NCBI GenBank assembly: GCA_050247135.1
Contig: JBFWUT010000022.1
Coordinates: 1-44,524, forward strand
Direction of reading: 5' to 3'
From: Berkiella sp050247135
GTDB taxonomy: Bacteria; Pseudomonadota; Gammaproteobacteria; Berkiellales; Berkiellaceae
DNA length: 44,524 bases
The position numbers and the translations under genes are program-made. Of the stretch, positions 34,310-42,557 are shown in pieces. The notes under the pieces are model-generated. The model searched no databases, was not told where the DNA came from, and saw nothing but the letters and a program-made list of their open reading frames with translations. The stretch's first letter is position 1. Every line of letters starts with the position of its first letter.

Positions 34310-35560
34310 ATGCCCATCGCTAAACGTGCAAACCAGCGTGCAGTCAATGCCGCTCCCAAAACCCATATGTTTTCGTATGAATGCACGAATAGTCAAGGAC
34401 TCAAAGTCCAAGGCGAAGTCAGCGCGGTTAACATCACTCTAGCAAAAGCAGATTTACGACGACAAGGTCTTAACCCCATTTCTGTTAGGCGAAAATCACA
34501 ACCTCTATTTGCCAAAAGAAAGAAAAAGGTCAGCGCAGCAGATATCTCTCACTTCAGCCGACAAATGGCGACCATGATGGCAGCGGGGGTACCCTTAGTC
34601 CAATCCTTCGATATTGTTGCCAAAGGAACTGACAACACTTCCGTACGCGATTTAGTATTGGCTATTAAGTCTGAAGTGGAAGCAGGTCGTTCCTTTTCAG
34701 ACGCTTTAAAACAACATCCTATGTATTTCGATTCTTTATTCTGCAGCTTGGTCGCGGCAGGTGAATCTTCTGGTTCTCTTGAAACGATGCTTGACAGAAT
34801 AGCTACCTACAAAGAAAAAACGGAATCCTTAAAAAGAAAGATTAAAAAGGCTTTATTCTATCCTTCAGCAGTATTAGTCGTTGCGGTTATCGTCACTGGT
34901 ATATTGCTCATTTTCGTTGTACCTCAATTCGAAACACTCTTTAAAGGTTTTGGTGCTGATCTACCTTATTTCACTAAACTGGTTATTGATTTATCGGCCT
35001 TCGTGCAAAAGTTTTGGTGGATGGTGCTTGGCATTCTTGTAGGTTCAGCGTGGGGTTTTAGTTACGCTAAAAAGAAATATGTCGCCGTACAACAAGTTTT
35101 AGACAGATTGATCTTAAAATTACCTGTCGTAGGGCCCATTTTGCATAAAGCTGCTGTTGCTCGCTATGCACGCACGCTCTCTACCACGTTTGCTGCTGGC
35201 GTTCCTTTGGTAGAAGCGCTTGAATCTGTTGCAGGCGCCACTGGGAATATAGTTTACGCCAAAGCGGTGCTCTATATTCGTGATGCCGTTTCTACTGGCT
35301 CACAAATGCAAGCGGCTATGCGTACAACCGGTATTTTCCCCAACATGGTAGTGCAAATGGTTGCTATCGGTGAAGAATCAGGCTCGTTAGATAAGATGCT
35401 TTCAAAGGTCGCTACTATTTTTGAAGAAGAAGTGGATGCCGCTGTCGATGGCCTCAGCAGTTTGCTCGAGCCCCTTATTATGGCAGTATTAGGGGTGCTG
35501 GTTGGGGGCCTGGTGGTTGCTATGTACCTACCTATTTTCAAAATGGGCTCTGTTATTTAA
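34310..35560 (+). CDS. pilC: Type IV pilus inner-membrane platform protein PilC
   Basis: This 416-aa protein has two T2SSF domains, seen as FSRQMATMMAAGVPLVQSFDIV (~85) and YARTLSTTFAAGVPLVEALESV (~290), with membrane helices following each. It couples PilB to pilin assembly. The basic N-terminal ~60 residues carry FSYECTNSQGLKVQGEV, typical of the family. It lies three bases after pilB and eight before pilD. Confidence 0.97.
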   Translation: MPIAKRANQRAVNAAPKTHMFSYECTNSQGLKVQGEVSAVNITLAKADLRRQGLNPISVRRKSQPLFAKRKKKVSAADISHFSRQMATMMAAGVPLVQSFDIVAKGTDNTSVRDLVLAIKSEVEAGRSFSDALKQHPMYFDSLFCSLVAAGESSGSLETMLDRIATYKEKTESLKRKIKKALFYPSAVLVVAVIVTGILLIFVVPQFETLFKGFGADLPYFTKLVIDLSAFVQKFWWMVLGILVGSAWGFSYAKKKYVAVQQVLDRLILKLPVVGPILHKAAVARYARTLSTTFAAGVPLVEALESVAGATGNIVYAKAVLYIRDAVSTGSQMQAAMRTTGIFPNMVVQMVAIGEESGSLDKMLSKVATIFEEEVDAAVDGLSSLLEPLIMAVLGVLVGGLVVAMYLPIFKMGSVI

Positions 35561-35567
35561 GGTTGAT

Positions 35568-36425
35568 ATGCCAATGGAATGGCTTGCTCTTCTTATTATT
35601 GGCTTGTTTGGGCTTATTATTGGCAGCTTTTTAAACGTTGTCATCGTGCGTCTTCCCCGCATGCTTCATCAAGCATGGAGCGCACAATGCAATGACTACA
35701 TGCAACAAAAATCCCCACAAACTGAAGTCACTAAACCTTATAATTTGGTCTTCCCACGTTCCCACTGCCCTAAATGCAATCACTTAATCGGTGCTTTGGA
35801 AAATATTCCAGTCTTAAGCTTTTTGTTTTTAAAAGGCAAATGTCGTCACTGCCAAGCGCCCATTTCTTGTCGTTACCCTCTCATCGAGATCCTGACTGCG
35901 ACTCTTTCTATTGTGGTGGTTTACCATTTCGGGATCACTTGGCAAACGGTGGCTGCATTATTGTTTACTTGGTCATTATTAGTATTAACCATCATTGACC
36001 TGGAAGAACAACTCTTACCCGATGATATTACGTTACCTTTGCTATGGATTGGGTTGTTAATCAATACCCAAGGACTATTCACCTCTCTTGAGAGTGCCGT
36101 TTTTGGCGCAATCGCTGGCTATTTATTTTTATGGAGTGTTTACTGGCTCTTTAAGTTGTTCACCGGTAAAGAAGGTATGGGTTATGGTGATTTTAAATTA
36201 TTAGCTATGCTGGGCGCCTGGTTAGGTGTGAAAGCGCTGCCTGTGATTGTATTGTTATCTTCCGTGGTCGGACTCATCGTGGGACTCTCCCTCATTGCTT
36301 TAAAGCGCTTAACACGCGGGCAACCGATCCCCTTTGGCCCCTATCTTGCGATGGCGGGTTGGTTAAGTCTGTTATGGGGTGATAAACTCACCCATCTTTA
36401 TTCATACATGATCCCAAGCTTATGA
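35568..36425 (+). CDS. pilD: Prepilin peptidase/N-methyltransferase PilD
   Basis: This 285-aa aspartic protease cleaves the Gly|Phe leader of the pilins and methylates the new N-terminus. It has GSFLNVVIVRLP near the start, the tetracysteine CPKC...CRHC for the methylase part, and the catalytic Asp pair in IDLEEQLLPDD and GMGYGD. The frame is open from 35502, but ATG 35568 with AAGG upstream removes an out-of-place extension. Its stop overlaps coaE (ATGA). Confidence 0.97.
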   Translation: MPMEWLALLIIGLFGLIIGSFLNVVIVRLPRMLHQAWSAQCNDYMQQKSPQTEVTKPYNLVFPRSHCPKCNHLIGALENIPVLSFLFLKGKCRHCQAPISCRYPLIEILTATLSIVVVYHFGITWQTVAALLFTWSLLVLTIIDLEEQLLPDDITLPLLWIGLLINTQGLFTSLESAVFGAIAGYLFLWSVYWLFKLFTGKEGMGYGDFKLLAMLGAWLGVKALPVIVLLSSVVGLIVGLSLIALKRLTRGQPIPFGPYLAMAGWLSLLWGDKLTHLYSYMIPSL

Positions 36426-37036
36426 CCTATGTAGTGGCTTTAACCGGCGGTATTGGTAGTGGTAAAAGTACTGTTGCAGATTTTTTTGCCAAAGAGGGTG
36501 TCCCAGTCATTGATGCCGATAAAATTGCTCATGAATTGGTTCGTCCTACAAAGCCTGCCTATCAAGAAATCGTCAAGCACTGGGGTACACAGGTCTTGCA
36601 AGAGAATAAAGAGCTGAATCGCCCTCTCTTGCGGCAGCGAATTTTTACCCAACCTAAAGACAAGATTTGGTTGGAAAACCTACTTCATCCTTTGATCCAC
36701 GACACAATCTTAGAAGCAATCCAGGCACTAAAGGCTCCCTATTGTATCGTGGTGATCCCCTTGTTAGCTGAGCACTATGCAGATTATCAAGCTATGCTTA
36801 ATGCAGTCATTGTCATTGATGTGACAAACGCTATACAACATGAAAGAACGCAACACCGCGATCAGGCCGATCCTGCGTTAATTGAAAGAATGATAGCCGC
36901 GCAATGCACTTCAGCTGAAAGACTTAAGATCGCGACTATCACCTTGCCAAACAACGGGGATCTAGCAACACTACAAAAGAAAGTAAAGGATCTTCATAGT
37001 CAGCTGCTAAAGACTGGCATCTCAAGGAAAATTTGA
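36422..37036 (+). CDS. coaE: Dephospho-CoA kinase
   Basis: This 204-aa kinase performs the last step of coenzyme A synthesis. It has a P-loop GGIGSGKST (residues ~9-17), DADKIAHELV, HPLIHD and VVIPLLAEH, and the lid Arg region RTQHRDQADPALIERM. It overlaps the pilD stop by four bases, in the conserved pilD-coaE-zapD-yacG order of gammaproteobacteria. Confidence 0.97.
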   Translation: MTYVVALTGGIGSGKSTVADFFAKEGVPVIDADKIAHELVRPTKPAYQEIVKHWGTQVLQENKELNRPLLRQRIFTQPKDKIWLENLLHPLIHDTILEAIQALKAPYCIVVIPLLAEHYADYQAMLNAVIVIDVTNAIQHERTQHRDQADPALIERMIAAQCTSAERLKIATITLPNNGDLATLQKKVKDLHSQLLKTGISRKI

Positions 37037-37072
37037 TATATTGCAGGTAAGAACACAATTTAGAGGTGTGAC

Positions 37073-37849
37073 GTGGCTCAACAATTTCTCATTTTTGAAC
37101 ATCCAATGAATGAACGTATCCGTACTTTCTTACGTACTGAACATTTATTTCAGTTAGCTAAGTATAGATTGACGAATATTGTCAGCCCCTGGGATGCCAG
37201 AGATTGTGTGACAGCCATTATAGAGCTCTATAATCTTATCGAAAGAACTGACTTCCGTGGTGAGTTACTCAAAGAAATTGAGCGGCACGCCAATGGCTTA
37301 CAACGGCTAGATATGACTCCCAGTGTCGATCATCAGGCACTCAGTAAAGTCCTTCGGGAACTAGAACATTCTATTGAAACATTACGTTCCTATTCGGCGA
37401 AACAAGGCTTATGCCCAAAGGAAAGCGATCTCTTCAACAGTATCCGTCAGCGGATGTTGATCCCAGGTGGTACCTGCAGTTTTGATTTACCTTCTTTTCA
37501 TTATTGGTTAAATCTTCCACCCAAAATGCGTCAACGTACCCTAAACGAATGGCAAGAATTATTAACTCCACTCGATAAAGCACTGTCTCTAGTGCTACAA
37601 CTCACAAGACAATCTAACCGCCCAACCAGAGAAACAGCGACAGCAGGTACTTTTCAAAAAACGATCAATGCCCAGGCGAATTGCCAATTAATCCGGATCG
37701 CCGTTTCAGCAGAATATTGTGCTTACCCAGAAGTCAGTGCCAATAAGCACCGAATCAATGTACGCTTTTTGCAAGCACAATTCGAACAAGGCAAAGCAGG
37801 CTTGTTAACGCAAGATGTTCCTTTTGAATTAACATGTTGCTCGATTTAG
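37073..37849 (+). CDS. zapD: Cell division protein ZapD
   Basis: This 258-aa cytoplasmic protein bundles FtsZ filaments at the division ring. The start FEHPMNERIRTFLRTEHLF and the RQRMLIPGGTCSFDLPSFHYWL block are diagnostic of ZapD (DUF1342). The start is GTG 37073, with an AGAGGTG site about four bases upstream. Synteny with coaE and yacG supports the call. Confidence 0.96.
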   Translation: MAQQFLIFEHPMNERIRTFLRTEHLFQLAKYRLTNIVSPWDARDCVTAIIELYNLIERTDFRGELLKEIERHANGLQRLDMTPSVDHQALSKVLRELEHSIETLRSYSAKQGLCPKESDLFNSIRQRMLIPGGTCSFDLPSFHYWLNLPPKMRQRTLNEWQELLTPLDKALSLVLQLTRQSNRPTRETATAGTFQKTINAQANCQLIRIAVSAEYCAYPEVSANKHRINVRFLQAQFEQGKAGLLTQDVPFELTCCSI

Positions 37850-37854
37850 CCCCC

Positions 37855-38058
37855 ATGGCCAAGGCCAAAGTTCTGTGTCCGCGCTGTCAAAAAAAGACTC
37901 ACTTTGAAGCCAGCAACCCTTATCGCCCTTTTTGCTCTGAGCGATGTAAACTCATTGATCTGGGACATTGGGCAGCAGAAGATTATAAAATCCCTGCAGA
38001 ACAATCACCTTCATCTGAAAACGATGAGCTGGGTGCAGGTAACGACGAAGAAATCTAG
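37855..38058 (+). CDS. yacG: DNA gyrase inhibitor YacG
   Basis: This 67-aa zinc-finger protein has C8-P-R-C11 and FC27SERC31KLIDLGHW, the exact YacG layout; the family binds zinc and inhibits gyrase. An in-frame ATG at 37834 inside zapD would add seven residues; ATG 37855, six bases after the zapD stop, gives the usual N-terminus. Its stop codon shares a CTAG tetramer with the stop of the convergent 1335-aa gene. Confidence 0.94.
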   Translation: MAKAKVLCPRCQKKTHFEASNPYRPFCSERCKLIDLGHWAAEDYKIPAEQSPSSENDELGAGNDEEI

Positions 38059-41000
38059 ATTTTTTGTCGTGATGAGAGATTTAGCTCTAGCAACCTCACT
38101 AAAGCATCCTTAAGCTCCTTCTGATGAAACGCTGCGGTTGTGCTCTCCCATTGATCACGTGAGACAACAGGTTGCGCTCCACGAAAATCACTAGCCTTAT
38201 TAAGTATCACGCCTTGCACGTGCTCCAATAATTCTAAATGATTAGCGTTCTCAAGTGATTCACTGAGCGATAGTAGTCCTTTCGTTTGTTGCGCATTTAA
38301 CACAAGGGATAGTAAAGAGCTATCAAAATTTATTAGCTCATTGAGCTTCATCACAAATTCTTTACGCTCTGCCCTCCCAACGTCGGTTCCCACCTGACCA
38401 AAAGCATGATAATCGCGAAACAAAATACCGTAATTCTCATAAACCGTAGCATATTGTCGATTTTCACGTTCTGCAATTTTATTCTTTTGTCTATCAGCAA
38501 AATCGATAAGTTGAGATACCTCCATCTTAATACGCTTAGGTGCATCTTTGCGGGATATATACTCAAATTGTAATTCCAAGGGATCACGTCTGAGATCAAC
38601 CACACTCACGCTAACACCAGGCTTTAAATAACCAAGCAAATTCACCTCTTCAGGGGTGTCGGTATGGAGCAAAATGTAATCTAGTGCCATTTTAGTTTGT
38701 TCGGGAGTTAGTTTTACTTTAGCCCGTTGTTGTTCACGACGTCTCTTTTCAAAGCTCATAGCAGGTTGACGCGTTGCAAGCTCTTTCGTGGCCTCCCTAG
38801 CATGATCGACATCAAATATCTGACGATTAATAGCCTGTGCATCCATGTCAAGTTGAATGCTGGCTAATTCTTGAATCGTGAGCTCTTTGTGAGTCTTCGC
38901 CTCTACATTAAAACCAACTGTGCCAAAAGCCGATCGTAAACCATTTTTAACATTTCGAGTCGTTTTTTTAATCCCGCTGACTTGACCAATTTTAGTGGCA
39001 TCTGCCTGTAAGCTATTAGCTATAGCAACTGCCGCTTGTGCAGCTTGATGAAAATGAACCAATGGTACCCCGATGAATTCACTGGCACGAATTTGTCCAT
39101 TTAAAGTCTCAACGTGAACTTTAAGATCGCTTAACGCCTGTTTTAGAACTTTGAGTTGTTTAGCAGCAATGGTACCCTTAGTCGGTTTGCGGCCATCAAG
39201 CAAGGTCACATGATGAAGAAGGTTATGATAAAAACCGTCAACTAATGTTTGAGTATCCCTTTTAACAGCAGTTTCCGTAGCTTGATATAACTGATGAGGA
39301 AGCTTTAGTAATGCTAATTGAGCCAAACGTTCATTGATGACTTTGAAATGTTCTTGTAAAGCAGGAATGATACTTCGTTCAACCTCTTCACTGTTTGAAA
39401 CTAAATCAAGTAAAAATGCTCTATCCGTATCATAAAAATGACGATATTTAGCTTTCCATTGTTTACTAAATGCAATAATTAAGGTATCAATTCGCTTGGC
39501 AACGTCATTTTGTGCTTGCTGCATCTCTTGATAGTGTTTTAACAACAATGACTGCAGTGGCGATTCCTTTTCTAATTCTTTAAAATACGCATCTCGAGCC
39601 TTGGTTAATGCATCCTCAGCACTAACCAAGGCTGTTAAGTCACTTTTTTCAATAAAGAGATTAAATTGGCTAATCATATTAGCATAACGAGTATCATTGA
39701 TGGCTTTGCCAACATAGGCAGAATTCAATCTGAAACTTTCCTCAAGGTCTTCTAATTTTGCTTTAAGCCGCACTAACCATGCTGGGTTGATTATGGCTTT
39801 ATCAATACCTTCTTGTCTAATGGCTTTGGGATCTAAATGAACACTGGTATTAATACCGCAGGCTTGCGCTTTCATGACATAATCATCATACATTTCCTTG
39901 TTAACAGAACCTCCTTCACGTAGCGATCTAGCAGAGTCAAAGTAGAAAATACCGATGGCAAGTTTAGCTTCAATGGCTGCGCCCTTGATTTGTTCAGATT
40001 GAGCATTACTGATGATAGAATTAAGCCTTTTAATACCTTGCTCAAAATCGACCAATACTGGAATCTCAATGCCTGGAACCTTTATATTCTTGTTTTTGTT
40101 AGGACGAACTTGATGCTGCACATACTTTATTTGTTCCATCTGGGGTAAAGCATCCACTTGGGAATAGATTTCTCTCTCTTGTTGGTCCATTTTGACGGGT
40201 ACCGATTGTAATTTTACCACACTGGGATTATCGACCTCTTGTCTTTGTATCAAGGTAGCCTCACCATGATGTTCAACCCATTGCTTCACTAATTCATCTA
40301 TTCTTTCATCACTTAATTGGCTTTGTTGTTTAGTTGATCTAATAACCGCTTTTAACAATCGTTCTGTTGTTAATTGCTCAGCCTGTTCTGGTGGTTTCTT
40401 TTGACTTACATACATTCGTTTGATTTGCTCATAAGACGGATGCTTGGCAATAGTATGTGGCTTTATTTCTGCAATTTCCGGAGGCAAACCAGATGACTCA
40501 TCGCTCACTGTTGCAATTTGGACAACAGCAGGACTAGGGTTCTTTTTAAGCGCCTCAGCAGAAAATAATTCCTCTATTTCATCACTTTTTAAAACCGTTG
40601 AGTTTGTAAATATTTTTTTCATTTCAAGCGCAATTTGTTGTCTTGCAATACTATCAATCGTTGCATAAAGTGAGCTTTTTTCATCCACTAAAGCTACAAA
40701 TCGCTTGTCTAGTTCTGCCTTTTGCGATTTTAGCTTATCCACTTGTTGTGTTGAGCCTGATTTTGTAAAATCAATTTCTTTGATTTTTTCGCCAATTGAC
40801 TCTAACTGTTGTTGCAATGTATTAATTTCTAACTCAATTTTATTTAAGCGCTGTTTAGCCAGTTTTACATCGGAGTCATTTTCTAATTGCTGTTTAACCA
40901 ATTCAGAGGATCTACTCGTCAAGTTTTCGATCATAATTTGCTGCAAACGTAAAAATAAATCATTATTAATGGCTTTGCTCATTTTTCGCAGTTCAGTATG

Positions 41001-42062
41001 GTAGGTTAGCAATGCGTATCTTTGATGATTTTCATCTAATATTTTTTCAGCGGAATATTGTAAACTTTCACCATATTCCTCAGAAATGAGTTGTAAGAAA
41101 ATTGCCCCTTTAGCTGGATCATGTTGTAGCTCCAAAATAAAGGAATCAAAGTTGGCAAACGGGGCAATACCGGGGGGTGTTTCGCCATTGATAAAGAAAT
41201 TATTCATTGCATTAATCACTTCGATTTGTTTATCTAGTGACAGCACTTTAAATTGGTCAATTACAAAGGCAGGCAGGTGATCCTTGTACTTGGTTGCATT
41301 GTTTTGAAATGTATGCATTTTGGTTTTGTTATTGTGAACATGCATTTTAGCGATCCTTCCCCAAGTACCAGGGCCACAAGAAGGATCGTCCTTCACATCA
41401 TCTACTGGCGTATTCACACCATCATTATGCGCTCTGCGAATATCATAAAGACTCGCAATAACCACCATTTTCTCTTCGTGTAAACACTGCTCCCGTTTAG
41501 GTTCATCTTTTGCATCAAGTTCCATTTCGGAGTCTGATGCAGCCAACCAAAAATAGGCTAACATTTCACGCGCAGAAGTTCCCCCGCCTGAGGAAAATGT
41601 CGCGCCGATCTGACTCAATGAACTTGGATCAAGAAAACTTCCAAAACTGCTTCCGGGCGCATTGTCTTTTATCGCGCGTAGTGCAGCCTTAAGCTGTGAG
41701 ATAGATAAAGGGTCGTTAGGATTGAATTTTCTGTGTTCTTCGTCGGTGCGGTAAGCTTCATCATTGCCAAGCAAAGCAATGATATAATTTTCAAGATCCG
41801 CAATAACCCCCTCTACTCCCCCCTTCTCACGAAGTTTATCTTGATAGTGCCTTTTTAGATCTCGATAAATTCGATCTCCCTCAATAATTTCATGAGGTTT
41901 TAACATTGAGGTTTCTTTCAATTGATCTTCGGATAGCGGCAGATCGGCTTGTTGGCGTCTGATGTCAAGCTCAGTCTTTATCAAGTGCAGCACATTAGCG
42001 CTCTCAATCGCCAGTTCTTGCGTTTCCATGTTTTGATATTGAAAGAAAAAAGATCCCCACAT
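38055..42062 (-). CDS. 1335-aa coiled-coil protein, candidate secreted effector
   Basis: This very large soluble protein has no signal peptide or membrane span. Residues ~165-235 form a distinct Cys/Trp-containing block (SAREMLAYFWLAASD ... VVIASLYDIRRAHN ... DDPSCGPGTWGRI). A strong coiled coil spans ~385-485 (LAKQRLNKIELEINTLQQQL), and most of the rest is charged helix. The C-terminus ends LLELNLSSRQKI. ATG 42062 has an excellent GGGGAGG site five bases upstream. It interrupts the usual close secA-mutT / yacG-zapD arrangement. No enzyme is recognised. Size, solubility and helical repeats resemble effectors of Legionella-like bacteria, but no transport signal is proven. Confidence 0.8.
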   Translation of the reverse strand: MWGSFFFQYQNMETQELAIESANVLHLIKTELDIRRQQADLPLSEDQLKETSMLKPHEIIEGDRIYRDLKRHYQDKLREKGGVEGVIADLENYIIALLGNDEAYRTDEEHRKFNPNDPLSISQLKAALRAIKDNAPGSSFGSFLDPSSLSQIGATFSSGGGTSAREMLAYFWLAASDSEMELDAKDEPKREQCLHEEKMVVIASLYDIRRAHNDGVNTPVDDVKDDPSCGPGTWGRIAKMHVHNNKTKMHTFQNNATKYKDHLPAFVIDQFKVLSLDKQIEVINAMNNFFINGETPPGIAPFANFDSFILELQHDPAKGAIFLQLISEEYGESLQYSAEKILDENHQRYALLTYHTELRKMSKAINNDLFLRLQQIMIENLTSRSSELVKQQLENDSDVKLAKQRLNKIELEINTLQQQLESIGEKIKEIDFTKSGSTQQVDKLKSQKAELDKRFVALVDEKSSLYATIDSIARQQIALEMKKIFTNSTVLKSDEIEELFSAEALKKNPSPAVVQIATVSDESSGLPPEIAEIKPHTIAKHPSYEQIKRMYVSQKKPPEQAEQLTTERLLKAVIRSTKQQSQLSDERIDELVKQWVEHHGEATLIQRQEVDNPSVVKLQSVPVKMDQQEREIYSQVDALPQMEQIKYVQHQVRPNKNKNIKVPGIEIPVLVDFEQGIKRLNSIISNAQSEQIKGAAIEAKLAIGIFYFDSARSLREGGSVNKEMYDDYVMKAQACGINTSVHLDPKAIRQEGIDKAIINPAWLVRLKAKLEDLEESFRLNSAYVGKAINDTRYANMISQFNLFIEKSDLTALVSAEDALTKARDAYFKELEKESPLQSLLLKHYQEMQQAQNDVAKRIDTLIIAFSKQWKAKYRHFYDTDRAFLLDLVSNSEEVERSIIPALQEHFKVINERLAQLALLKLPHQLYQATETAVKRDTQTLVDGFYHNLLHHVTLLDGRKPTKGTIAAKQLKVLKQALSDLKVHVETLNGQIRASEFIGVPLVHFHQAAQAAVAIANSLQADATKIGQVSGIKKTTRNVKNGLRSAFGTVGFNVEAKTHKELTIQELASIQLDMDAQAINRQIFDVDHAREATKELATRQPAMSFEKRRREQQRAKVKLTPEQTKMALDYILLHTDTPEEVNLLGYLKPGVSVSVVDLRRDPLELQFEYISRKDAPKRIKMEVSQLIDFADRQKNKIAERENRQYATVYENYGILFRDYHAFGQVGTDVGRAERKEFVMKLNELINFDSSLLSLVLNAQQTKGLLSLSESLENANHLELLEHVQGVILNKASDFRGAQPVVSRDQWESTTAAFHQKELKDALVRLLELNLSSRQKI

Positions 42063-42170
42063 GCGTACCTCCCCGTAAAGTCCATTTTGTTCTCTTTGCT
42101 TATAGAGTGAGACACTTATAGGGAAGATAAGTTTTAGAGATTTAATGAAAGGAATGGTGATAGGTCGAGG

Positions 42171-42557
42171 TTATTCTCTTTGTAAAGCCTTAACTATCAT
42201 GCTATTCGCCATTGGAAAAGGCAAAGAAAGCAATTCTTGTGGGGATACCCATTTTATCTGCTGCCCTTCTAAGCCACGAGGCTCCCCGGAAAATCCAGTA
42301 ATTTTATGCACAATCAACGACACAGCCTTATCGTGATAATCGTGATCGACCACCATCCAAGGTTCGTGGTGTGTGACTGTTATGCCGACTTCTTCAAATA
42401 GTTCACGTTTAAGCGCTTGGCTTTGGCTTTCATGCTTTTCAATCTTGCCACCAGGAAACTCCCAGCAATCGCCTTGGTGTTGGTGGGCTAAGCGTTTAGC
42501 AATCAACACTTGCCCTTGATCATTCATCACCACACCAACAGCAACGGGTATTCTCAT
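42171..42557 (-). CDS. mutT: 8-oxo-dGTP diphosphatase MutT
   Basis: This 128-aa Nudix hydrolase removes oxidised dGTP. The Nudix box is intact as GKIEKHE...RELFEEVGI (Gx5Ex7REUxEExGU), preceded by GDCWEFPG. The start is ATG 42557, which overlaps the secA stop as ATGA; an upstream in-frame start would lie inside secA. Length and secA linkage are typical. Confidence 0.96.
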   Translation of the reverse strand: MRIPVAVGVVMNDQGQVLIAKRLAHQHQGDCWEFPGGKIEKHESQSQALKRELFEEVGITVTHHEPWMVVDHDYHDKAVSLIVHKITGFSGEPRGLEGQQIKWVSPQELLSLPFPMANSMIVKALQRE

